Assembly: GCA_028717165.1 (NCBI GenBank)
Contig: JAQUOK010000135.1
Coordinates: 1 to 7,523 of the forward strand
Origin: Victivallaceae bacterium
GTDB lineage: Bacteria > Verrucomicrobiota > Lentisphaeria > Victivallales > Victivallaceae
Direction: 5' to 3'
DNA: 7,523 nt
This document shows positions 1 to 6,034 of this stretch, in pieces. The notes below the pieces were generated by a model, which had not been told where the DNA came from, ran no database searches, and was given only the letters and a program-made list of their open reading frames with translations. Position numbers and translations under genes: made by a program. How positions within the stretch are numbered: position 1 is the first letter of the stretch; every line of letters starts with the position of its first letter.

Positions 1-17
1 GGTTCTTTTTTTGATTA
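1..17 (+). repeat. Imperfect direct repeat, copy 1
   Basis: The 17 bases GGTTCTTTTTTTGATTA are repeated about 41 bases downstream as GGTCTTTTTTGATTA. The copies differ only by one T between GG and C and by the length of the T run. Four helical turns of separation would suit a pair of regulator sites, but T-rich sequence repeats easily by chance, so function is not established. Confidence 0.4.
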
Positions 18-41
18 TAAGATGTAATTTTTCATTGAATT

Positions 42-56
42 GGTCTTTTTTGATTA
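42..56 (+). repeat. Imperfect direct repeat, copy 2
   Basis: This is the second copy (GGTCTTTTTTGATTA) of the T-rich element at 1-17. It lies about 100 bases upstream of the phosphofructokinase start codon, a position compatible with a regulatory site. No known operator consensus is recognised. Confidence 0.4.
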
Positions 57-102
57 ATTTACACCTCTTTCAAAACAAAGCATCTCTCTCATTATCAAAT
101 TC

Positions 103-132
103 TTAGATTTTTACGGACTGGCTCTAATCTAA
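103..132 (+). repeat. Short inverted repeat just upstream of the pfk ribosome-binding site
   Basis: TTAGATT (103-109) and AATCTAA (126-132) are perfect reverse complements separated by 16 bases. The right arm ends 9 bases before the AAGGAG Shine-Dalgarno sequence. It could be an operator or a weak hairpin in the 5' leader. The stem is only 7 bases and mostly A/T, so chance occurrence is quite possible. Confidence 0.3.
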
Positions 133-140
133 AATCGGAA

Positions 141-146
141 AAGGAG
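141..146 (+). promoter_or_regulatory. Shine-Dalgarno sequence of the phosphofructokinase gene
   Basis: AAGGAG sits 7 bases before the ATG at 154. Spacing and match are near ideal and fix the start of the coding region. Confidence 0.85.
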
Positions 147-153
147 TTTTTGT

Positions 154-2367
154 ATGCCTTCAAAACCCATTAAGAAAACTATCGGGGTAATGACCAGCGG
201 CGGCGACGCCCAGGGCATGAACGCCGCTATCCGCGCCGCGGTTCGCGGCGCGTTGATCCGGGAATGCGACGTTTATGCCATTTATGAAGGTTACACCGGG
301 ATGGTCGATAATCTTATAAAGCCTGTACAGTGGGAAAGCGTTTCGTCGATAATGCAGCACGGCGGCACCGCTATAGGCACGGCCAGGTGCCAGCGTTTCC
401 GGCAGTTTTCCGGCCGTCTGCGCGCTGCGGAAAATCTCCTGAAATACGGTATCGACAACCTGATCGTAATCGGCGGCGACGGCAGTTTGAGCGGAGCGGA
501 TGTTTTCGCCCAGGAATGGCCGCAGATCATTGACGAACTTTTCAAGCAGGGGAAAATTTCCGCCCTGAAACGAAAACGCCATCCTGAATTGCGGATTGTC
601 GGTATAGTCGGCTCCATTGACAACGACATGGCGAATACGGATATGACTTTGGGAGCAGATTCGGCTCTACACCGCATTACCGGCGCCATTGACGCCCTGA
701 GCAGTACCGCGCACAGTCATCAACGGGTTTTTGTGGTTGAGGTCATGGGACGCAATTGCGGTTACCTCGCCTCCATGAGCGCTATTGCCACCGGCGCCAG
801 CTATGCTTTTATTCCGGAATCACCGCCGCCGGACAATTGGGGGCAAACCCTGTGCCGCCAACTGCGCACGGCCCGGAAAGCCGGACGCCGGGACAGCATT
901 ATCATTGTTGCCGAAGGCGCAACCGACCGTCGCGGCAATCCGATCAGCTCGAGCCGGGTTAAGGAAGTGCTCGATCAGAATATGGGAATGGAAAGCCGCC
1001 TGACTATTCTCGGCCATGTTCAGCGCGGCGGGGCGCCGAGCGCTTTCGACCGTTATCTGGGAACCGCCAGCGGCGTTGCCGCAGTCAGTGAACTGCTCAA
1101 GAATGACGGGGAATCGCGAATAATCGTTATGAAAGATAACCGCATCAAAGCCGTTTCACTGCGGGAAACCGTCGCAAAAACCCATGCGGTTGCCGAGGCG
1201 GTAAAAAATTGTGATTTTAAGCAGGCCATGGCTTTGCGCGGCAGCGGAATAATGAATTCCGTTCTGGAGACTTTGAGCCTGCCCGGTGCGCCCGGCCGGG
1301 GGTGCGCCGGGAAACAGCGGACTTTAGCCCTGATCACCTGCGGCTGGCCGGCTCCGGGGATGAATAACGCTCTCCGTACCGCAGTTCGTCTCGGCCTGGC
1401 GCAGGGCTGTAGAATGCTGGGGATCAAACAGGGAGCCGAAGGCCTGATAAATAACGATGTTCATGAGTTCGGCTGGATGGACGTTGAGGAATGGGTGGCC
1501 TCCGGCGGTTCGAAACTGGGGGCCAACCGGACAATTCCGAACGAGGAAGAATTCAAAACCGTCGCCGCAACGGTGAAGAAACATAAAATAGACGGTTTGC
1601 TTATGATCGGCGGCTGGACCGCCTATATAATAGCCGAACGCATAGACCGAATGGGCGAAATATACCCGGAACTGGATATCCCGGTCGTTTGCGTTCCGGC
1701 CAGCATAAACAACAATCTGCCCGGTTCTGAACTGGCGATCGGGGCTGATACGGCCCTGAATACGATTGTCGAAGCCGTGGACAAAATCAAAAATTCGGCG
1801 GATACGTCACGCCGGGTGTTCATGGTGGAAGTGATGGGACGCTACTGCGGCTACCTGGCCCTGATGAGCGGCCTGGCGACCGGAGCGGAATACATATACC
1901 TGCATGAACAGGGCATAGACCTGAAACTTCTGCAGGAACAGCTCAAAAAACTGACCAGGGGCTTCAAAAAGGAAGGCCGCGACATCGGACTGCTCATCCG
2001 GAATGAAAAAGCCAGCGAGGCCTATACTATGGATTTTATCGCGCAGTTATTCGACGCGGAATCCGGAGGGCTTTTCGATGTCCGCAAAACTATTCTTGGC
2101 CCTATGCAGCAGGGAGGAGATCCCACTCCGTTCGATCGTATTCAGGGAACGAGACTGGCATATGACGGCATGCTGCAATTGTTTGAGAAGCTCAAAAGCG
2201 GTGACAAAACCAGCGCTTTTATCGGTTTTTGCGGCAGCAAGAGCAGCGTTTACCCGATGCGCGAACTCGGTTCCATGGTTTCCAGAACGCATCAGCGGCC
2301 CAGCGGACAATGGTGGGAATCACTGGTGAATATAGCGACCGGCCTGGCGATAAAACCGAATATCTGA
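154..2367 (+). CDS. pfkA: 6-phosphofructokinase, eukaryote-type tandem double-domain form
   Basis: Phosphorylates fructose 6-phosphate to fructose 1,6-bisphosphate, the committed step of glycolysis, in the cytoplasm. The 737-residue protein is two PFK domains in one chain (about 10-370 and 388-737), twice the usual bacterial length of about 320. The first half has the nucleotide-binding start TSGGDAQGMNAAIRA (14-28), GGDGS (107-111), the catalytic loop GSIDND (153-158, base Asp156), MGRNCGYLA (198-206) and GHVQRGG (287-293). Glycine in GGDGS and the G before SIDND point to ATP rather than pyrophosphate as donor (family knowledge). The second half keeps the fold markers (PAPGMNNA, MGRYCGYLA, GPMQQGG, QWW near the end), but GGDGS has become GGWTA (486-490) and SIDND has become SINNN (517-521). 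It is therefore probably non-catalytic and regulatory, as in animal PFK. The start is set by AAGGAG 7 bases upstream. The stop is TGA. The symbol denotes the family; bacterial pfkA is normally single-domain. Confidence 0.95.
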   Translation: MPSKPIKKTIGVMTSGGDAQGMNAAIRAAVRGALIRECDVYAIYEGYTGMVDNLIKPVQWESVSSIMQHGGTAIGTARCQRFRQFSGRLRAAENLLKYGIDNLIVIGGDGSLSGADVFAQEWPQIIDELFKQGKISALKRKRHPELRIVGIVGSIDNDMANTDMTLGADSALHRITGAIDALSSTAHSHQRVFVVEVMGRNCGYLASMSAIATGASYAFIPESPPPDNWGQTLCRQLRTARKAGRRDSIIIVAEGATDRRGNPISSSRVKEVLDQNMGMESRLTILGHVQRGGAPSAFDRYLGTASGVAAVSELLKNDGESRIIVMKDNRIKAVSLRETVAKTHAVAEAVKNCDFKQAMALRGSGIMNSVLETLSLPGAPGRGCAGKQRTLALITCGWPAPGMNNALRTAVRLGLAQGCRMLGIKQGAEGLINNDVHEFGWMDVEEWVASGGSKLGANRTIPNEEEFKTVAATVKKHKIDGLLMIGGWTAYIIAERIDRMGEIYPELDIPVVCVPASINNNLPGSELAIGADTALNTIVEAVDKIKNSADTSRRVFMVEVMGRYCGYLALMSGLATGAEYIYLHEQGIDLKLLQEQLKKLTRGFKKEGRDIGLLIRNEKASEAYTMDFIAQLFDAESGGLFDVRKTILGPMQQGGDPTPFDRIQGTRLAYDGMLQLFEKLKSGDKTSAFIGFCGSKSSVYPMRELGSMVSRTHQRPSGQWWESLVNIATGLAIKPNI

Positions 2368-2390
2368 ATTTACGGTCACCGGAAAAATAT

Positions 2391-2394
2391 GGAG
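2391..2394 (+). promoter_or_regulatory. Shine-Dalgarno sequence of the small membrane protein gene
   Basis: GGAG lies 8 bases before the ATG at 2403. It supports translation of this short reading frame and decides its start over nearby alternatives. Confidence 0.6.
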
Positions 2395-2402
2395 TAATGT
2401 GA

Positions 2403-2630
2403 ATGTATATAGCAATAGTATTCATAATTTTCTGGGCAATGGTTTACCGTTATATCGGAGAAACGGAGTATGGAAACGGCGTTTTACTGCCGGTACTGAG
2501 CGTTTTGCTGGCGCTGGCGACTTTTTTTGTTCTCGGCTGGGGACTGCCCGGCTGCCTTCTGGCGCAACTGGGGATCGGAGCGGTACTTACGCTGATCAAG
2601 ATATTCCGGAAAGAACCGCCGGAAGCCTAA
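2403..2630 (+). CDS. Small two-helix membrane protein of unknown function
   Basis: I do not recognise a family for this 75-residue protein. It is strongly hydrophobic, with one predicted membrane segment at about residues 2-17 (IAIVFIIFWAMV), a short polar turn containing YRYIGETEYGNG, a long hydrophobic stretch at about 27-65 that could form one long or two short helices, and a charged tail ending KIFRKEPPEA. The basic tail suggests a cytoplasmic C-terminus. The gene begins 35 bases after the phosphofructokinase stop, in the same direction with its own GGAG, so the two are probably co-transcribed. A longer reading frame in another phase (2399-2947) runs antisense through marC and is rejected. 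The stop is TAA, 7 bases from the marC stop on the other strand. Confidence 0.7.
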   Translation: MYIAIVFIIFWAMVYRYIGETEYGNGVLLPVLSVLLALATFFVLGWGLPGCLLAQLGIGAVLTLIKIFRKEPPEA

Positions 2631-2645
2631 CAGGCGCTCAGCCTG
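2631..2645. terminator. Short hairpin between converging genes, possible weak bidirectional terminator
   Basis: CAGGC (2631-2635) pairs with GCCTG (2641-2645) across a 5-base loop, exactly where the plus-strand small gene and minus-strand marC converge. There is no T run on either side, so it is not a canonical intrinsic terminator. It overlaps the marC stop codon. It may only impede converging polymerases. Confidence 0.3.
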
Positions 2646-3255
2646 CCCGGGTGGTGATCAGCCAGGCGGCTATTCCCGATAGAACCATCTGTACTCCGAT
2701 GGTGGCGACAATAAGTCCGGTTATCCTTATCAAAGCGCCCATTATGTTGAACCTGATGAGAACGTTTCCGATGGGGCGCGCCAGCAGCATGAATACCATA
2801 TTGACGAATATCGCTATTGTCACCGCGCTGAAGGAAATCGTAAAGCCGTTGATGACCGTCATCGGCAATGCGGCGGCAATTGTTGCCGGCCCGGCTATCA
2901 TCGGGGATGCCAGCGGCACTATGGAAATTTCCGAAAGACGGGTTTGAGCGCTCTGTTCGAAGAAAATACCTTTGGACAAGGCTTTGAAACCGACGCAGAA
3001 TAAAATACTGCCCCCGGCAATTTTCAGGGAATAAAGTTCAACCCGCAGAAAAGAATTAAAGAGAAATTCCCCGAACAGCATAACCATAGTCAGAATCATC
3101 AACGCAATGATGGTCGAATGCATAACTATCTTATTGAATTCTTTTTTCGAATCGGCTTCTTTGGAAAATACGGAAAGAATGCAGATTTTACTTATCGGGT
3201 TGATCAGAGCGAGCAAATACAGAGAATTTAAAAATATTTCATGAAAAGTTTTCAT
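2638..3255 (-). CDS. MarC family (UPF0056) integral membrane protein
   Basis: A 205-residue polytopic inner-membrane protein, the normal length for the MarC/UPF0056 family, once linked to multiple antibiotic resistance but of uncertain function. It has about six hydrophobic segments (roughly 8-30, 44-66, 72-92, 110-131, 138-160 and 174-200). Family hallmarks are the Asn-Pro in the first helix (LALINPISK, 16-23), the re-entrant-like motif PLASPMIAGPATIAA (114-128) and the C-terminal helix RITGLIVATIGVQMVLSGI (177-195). The start ATG is preceded by AGGAAG (3265-3270) at 9 bases. It lies 106 bases beyond the folC stop with a recognisable promoter in the gap, so it is probably transcribed separately or additionally. 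The stop is TGA. Family assignment is strong; transport substrate is unknown. Confidence 0.88.
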   Translation of the reverse strand: MKTFHEIFLNSLYLLALINPISKICILSVFSKEADSKKEFNKIVMHSTIIALMILTMVMLFGEFLFNSFLRVELYSLKIAGGSILFCVGFKALSKGIFFEQSAQTRLSEISIVPLASPMIAGPATIAAALPMTVINGFTISFSAVTIAIFVNMVFMLLARPIGNVLIRFNIMGALIRITGLIVATIGVQMVLSGIAAWLITTRAG

Positions 3256-3297
3256 ATTTATAATCTTCCTTTAAGCGGCAAAATCCTGATCTTACAA

Positions 3298-3325
3298 ATT
3301 ATAGGGCGGCAAACGGTAAAAACAA
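3298..3325 (-). promoter_or_regulatory. Sigma70-like promoter for the marC-family gene
   Basis: On the minus strand, TTGTTT (3320-3325) is followed after 16 bases by a perfect TATAAT (3298-3303), ending 42 bases before the marC start codon. The -10 match is exact and the -35 has the conserved TTG. This is the best promoter-like sequence in the window. Confidence 0.6.
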
Positions 3326-3361
3326 GCCATAAACAGCGGTAGGCGGAAAATTTCAACATTT

Positions 3362-4654
3362 TTATATGTTCAGGACTTCCTGCGGCGGGACAAGTAAATT
3401 TAAAAATTCTCCCGCAAGATACAGGGAACCGCAGACAAGCCGCACGGGATCGTTTTCCGTCAATTTCAGGGCTTCCTCCGGAGCGGTTGCGGCAAGGGCT
3501 TTTTTAGCGGAAATTTTTCGCAGCATTTTCGTCAGTTCCGCACCGTCCCAGCTTACCCTGAATTCACTCGCCAGCGGCAGGAAAACGAAATATTCGGCCA
3601 GAGGTTCAAGGATTTCCAGACATTCAAAAGAGTTTTTATCCTTGAAGCTGCCGAAAATGACCGTAATTTTTTCGTCCCGGATGAAGTCCCGCAAAGATTC
3701 CAGCAAAGTTTCCACACCGTTTGGATTATGGGCGCCGTCAATGATGATGCCGCCCGGCAGGATTTGACAGCGCGCCGGCCAGAAAGCTTCTTCCAGGCCC
3801 GGCAGGGCGTCAGCTAAACAAAAATCGAATTCCGGCGCCAGATATTCCAGTACCGTGAACACGATGCGGAAATTTTCCCGCTGCATGGCCCCGGGCATTG
3901 AAAGCCGGATATAATGTTCACGAAATTTGAATTTCTGTATCCATACTGAATTGATTACGGAAAAATCAGGTGCGGAAATTTCTCCCTGCGCGGCTTCCAG
4001 TACGAGAGCGTTCCGTTTATTGGCGCATCCGGTTAAAACATTTTTCGCCGGGCCGGGGATATTGCCGATAACCACGGGGCGGCACGGTTTGATGATCCCG
4101 GCTTTTTCAAAGGCGATGTCTTCCACTTTGCTGCCCAGATATTGCTGGTGGTCCAAAGCTATGTTGGTAATGACGGAACAGACCGGGTCAACGATATTGG
4201 TGGCGTCGAAACGCCCGCCCATGCCGGTTTCCCAGATCACAAAATCAACTTCCCTGTCCGCAAAATATTTTGCCGCCATAACAGTAGTGAACTCGAAATA
4301 AGTCAGGCATTTTCCGGCTTCCGCCATTTTTTCGGCCTCCGGGCGCAGAGCCGAAACCAGAGCCGCGAATTCAGTTTCGCTTATCGCTTCGCCGTTTATC
4401 CGGAAACGTTCGCGCGGCGAAACGAGATGCGGTGATGAATAAAACCCGGTTGAAAATCCGGCGCGCCGCAAAGCGGCATTCAGCATCGCGCCGCAGGAGC
4501 CTTTTCCGTTGCTTCCGGCAATGTGGATGAATTTAAGTTTTTTTTCCGGCGATCCGGCGGCTTCCGCCAGCTCGGAAGTCTGTTCAAGCCCGAGCTTTAT
4601 GCCGAACAGCTGAAGATTTTCCAGATATTTCAAAGCGTCTTCATAAGTACACAT
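3362..4654 (-). CDS. folC: Folylpolyglutamate synthase / dihydrofolate synthase
   Basis: Adds glutamate to folates with ATP, and in many bacteria first joins glutamate to dihydropteroate to make dihydrofolate. It acts in the cytoplasm. The 430-residue length fits the family. Visible motifs are the Mur-ligase P-loop HIAGSNGKGS (44-53), the omega-loop region SSPHLVSPRERFRINGE (73-89), WETGMGGRFDATN (141-153), NIALDHQQYLG (164-174), FEKAGIIKP (182-190, where Lys184 is the likely carbamylated residue), the C-domain DGAHNPNG (306-313), FGSFKDKN (334-341) and CGSLYLAGE (408-416). The ATG opening MCTYEDALKYL matches the usual family start, although no strong Shine-Dalgarno is visible (GGATGAA upstream is weak). 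It begins 47 bases after the tolB stop, so the two probably share a transcript with coupled or weak initiation. The stop is TAA. Whether it has both activities cannot be read from sequence alone. Confidence 0.95.
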   Translation of the reverse strand: MCTYEDALKYLENLQLFGIKLGLEQTSELAEAAGSPEKKLKFIHIAGSNGKGSCGAMLNAALRRAGFSTGFYSSPHLVSPRERFRINGEAISETEFAALVSALRPEAEKMAEAGKCLTYFEFTTVMAAKYFADREVDFVIWETGMGGRFDATNIVDPVCSVITNIALDHQQYLGSKVEDIAFEKAGIIKPCRPVVIGNIPGPAKNVLTGCANKRNALVLEAAQGEISAPDFSVINSVWIQKFKFREHYIRLSMPGAMQRENFRIVFTVLEYLAPEFDFCLADALPGLEEAFWPARCQILPGGIIIDGAHNPNGVETLLESLRDFIRDEKITVIFGSFKDKNSFECLEILEPLAEYFVFLPLASEFRVSWDGAELTKMLRKISAKKALAATAPEEALKLTENDPVRLVCGSLYLAGEFLNLLVPPQEVLNI

Positions 4655-4701
4655 AAAAACGATTCATCCATACATAAAATTTACTGCATGCAGGGGACAT
4701 A

Positions 4702-5901
4702 TTATTTGACAATGTTTGACCAGCACGGCATGGATGCATTGTTCCTGATCCTGAGCAGTTGCCTGATTTTGCCGCTCCAGGTGTCGGCCAAATATATCGA
4801 GGAGCGCCCGTTCAGGGTACGATAACACACAATATGACGGTTATCCGGCGCCCATGACGGCGATTCCCAGTCGCCGGCGGCGTTAATTACCGTTTTTCCC
4901 GGCCTTCTGCCGTTCAGATCCAGAGTGGCAATGCTATAACAGCTGCCAAGCTTAGCGGAATAAACGATCTGGTTGTCGGCGGACCAGTCGGGATTAACGG
5001 CTTCACTTCCGTCAGCAGGCAGATGGCGCGGACTGCCGCCTCCCATCGGGATAATATATAATTGAGGCCGCCCGCTGATTCCGGAAACGTAACAAATGGA
5101 ACCGCCGCCCGGCCCCCAGCAGGGGGAAGCTTCGGGAGCCTGATCCCGGGTTAAACGCCGGCGGGCGCCGCTGTCCAGTGATTTGATATACAGATCCACC
5201 TGGCCGTCACGACTTAATATCAAAGCCATATATTTCCCGTTGGGAGAGGGGGAAGCGCCAAGGTTCATCCCCTTGTAGGCGGCGACAATGCGGCTGATCT
5301 TTTTCGACGGGATTGTCTGGATGATGTCGGTAGAAGCGCGGTTATAGCGGGTATAAAGCAGTGACTGCGCATCCGGCATCCATTCCGGTTCGACGCACAT
5401 CAGGGGCGAACCGGTCACGCGCTGCAAATTGCCGCCGTCGATGTCGCAAGTGTAAATATTCCTGCTTTTCCCTCCGCTGTCCACACAAAAAGCTATTTTG
5501 CTCCGGCAGATGCCTTCGATATTGAAGAGTTTTTTCAGAATGGCGTCAACCGCGGCTTTAGCTACCTCCCGTTCATCCGCAGCGGAAGAACGCAGGCTCA
5601 AACGCGCGGTTACCGCATCGTTCTGTTTCAGCTCCATGGTCAGGATGCCGGACGAATAAGTTCCGCTTAGGATGTAGTCGGAGGTTCCGCCGGAACGCAT
5701 ATCGAACCAGCCGCAGGCTTTCAGCATGGAATCAACCGCCGCACTGAGCCCAAGGGAATTCCGTACTCCCTGAAATACCAGAGTGGGGTTGCGGGTGAAA
5801 TCACTGGCGCTTTTGCGTACCCTGACCTGAGCGTGAGCCGGGAATACTGCACAAAACAGTGCGCCGCATAACAGGACTACGGTTAAATTTCTGAAAATCA
5901 T
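4702..5901 (-). CDS. tolB: TolB-like periplasmic beta-propeller protein
   Basis: TolB is the periplasmic propeller of the Tol-Pal system, which binds the lipoprotein Pal and helps constrict the outer membrane during division. The 399-residue product starts with a signal peptide (residues 1-24: positive start MIFRN, hydrophobic core, AHA before Gln25). A TolB-type N-terminal alpha/beta domain follows (about 40-130, including LVFQGVRNSLGLSAAVDSML). About five to six PD40 blades then run to the end, with repeated endings such as NIYTCDIDGG, DLYIKSLDSG, QLYIIPMGGG and SIYLADTWSG. It is slightly shorter than the E. coli protein of about 430 residues. The start at 5901 is fixed by GGAGG (5909-5913) at 7 bases. 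An in-frame GTG at 6009 lies in the upstream terminator and is rejected. No tolQ, tolR, tolA or pal is in the window, so a related propeller paralogue remains possible. The stop is TAA; folC follows after 47 bases. Confidence 0.85.
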   Translation of the reverse strand: MIFRNLTVVLLCGALFCAVFPAHAQVRVRKSASDFTRNPTLVFQGVRNSLGLSAAVDSMLKACGWFDMRSGGTSDYILSGTYSSGILTMELKQNDAVTARLSLRSSAADEREVAKAAVDAILKKLFNIEGICRSKIAFCVDSGGKSRNIYTCDIDGGNLQRVTGSPLMCVEPEWMPDAQSLLYTRYNRASTDIIQTIPSKKISRIVAAYKGMNLGASPSPNGKYMALILSRDGQVDLYIKSLDSGARRRLTRDQAPEASPCWGPGGGSICYVSGISGRPQLYIIPMGGGSPRHLPADGSEAVNPDWSADNQIVYSAKLGSCYSIATLDLNGRRPGKTVINAAGDWESPSWAPDNRHIVCYRTLNGRSSIYLADTWSGKIRQLLRIRNNASMPCWSNIVK

Positions 5902-5908
5902 AGTAAAG

Positions 5909-5913
5909 CCTCC
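5909..5913 (-). promoter_or_regulatory. Shine-Dalgarno sequence deciding the tolB start
   Basis: GGAGG on the minus strand lies 7 bases before the ATG ending at 5901. It selects the internal methionine, which begins a textbook signal peptide, over the longer reading frame that opens at 6009. Confidence 0.8.
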
Positions 5914-5987
5914 GTCTTTAGCATCCGGGATAATTTTTCTGATACATACAATACCGAAAAAGCTGATAATTGCCAGTAAAAACAGAC

Positions 5988-6015
5988 AAAAAAAGACGGG
6001 ATATTTCACCCGTCT
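5988..6015 (-). terminator. Intrinsic terminator of the secreted-protein gene
   Basis: On the minus strand, AGACGGG (6009-6015) pairs perfectly with CCCGTCT (5994-6000) across the 8-base loop 6001-6008, followed directly by a run of T (plus-strand A run 5988-5994). It lies 19 bases past the TAA of the secreted-protein gene. It separates that gene from tolB, so tolB should have its own promoter in 5902-5987, where I see no clear consensus. Confidence 0.85.
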
Positions 6016-6034
6016 CAGACACTGTAGGAAATAT

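Larger units (their letters stand above)
1..153 (+). other. AT-rich leader upstream of the phosphofructokinase gene
   Basis: This non-coding stretch is far richer in A and T than the gene after it. It holds an imperfect direct repeat (1-17 and 42-56), a 7-base inverted repeat (103-109 with 126-132) and the ribosome-binding site of the next gene. Several AT-rich hexamers resemble -10 boxes, for example TATAAG at 16-21, whose -35 partner would lie outside the window, and TAAAAT at 130-135. None has a convincing -35 at proper spacing, so I do not place a promoter. The promoter for the plus-strand genes probably lies here or just upstream of the window. Confidence 0.5.

Noticed and set aside
130..135. 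TAAAAT as the -10 box for the pfk gene.
   Set aside because: Transcription would begin at about the Shine-Dalgarno sequence, destroying the ribosome-binding site, and there is no -35 match at 16-18 bases.
160..689. Antisense open frames of 132-140 codons inside the phosphofructokinase gene.
   Set aside because: They are complements of strongly conserved PFK codons, have no supporting signals and show no recognisable protein pattern.
2399..2947. A 182-codon plus-strand open frame overlapping the small membrane gene and running antisense through marC.
   Set aside because: It has no ribosome-binding site at good spacing and low-complexity composition. Its right part is the complement of a clear MarC protein, while the frame at 2403-2630 has a proper GGAG and a membrane-protein pattern.
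3340..3370. AACAT/ATGTT hairpin at the end of folC as an intrinsic terminator.
   Set aside because: The stem is only 5 A/T-rich bases overlapping the stop codon and no T run follows directly.
3366..4435. Plus-strand open frames of 97-133 codons within folC.
   Set aside because: They mirror FolC coding sequence, and all catalytic motifs lie on the minus strand.
5902..6009. A 36-residue N-terminal extension of tolB opening at GTG 6009, with a hydrophobic segment.
   Set aside because: The GTG lies inside the intrinsic terminator stem and has no ribosome-binding site. The internal ATG at 5901 has GGAGG at 7 bases and begins a normal signal peptide.
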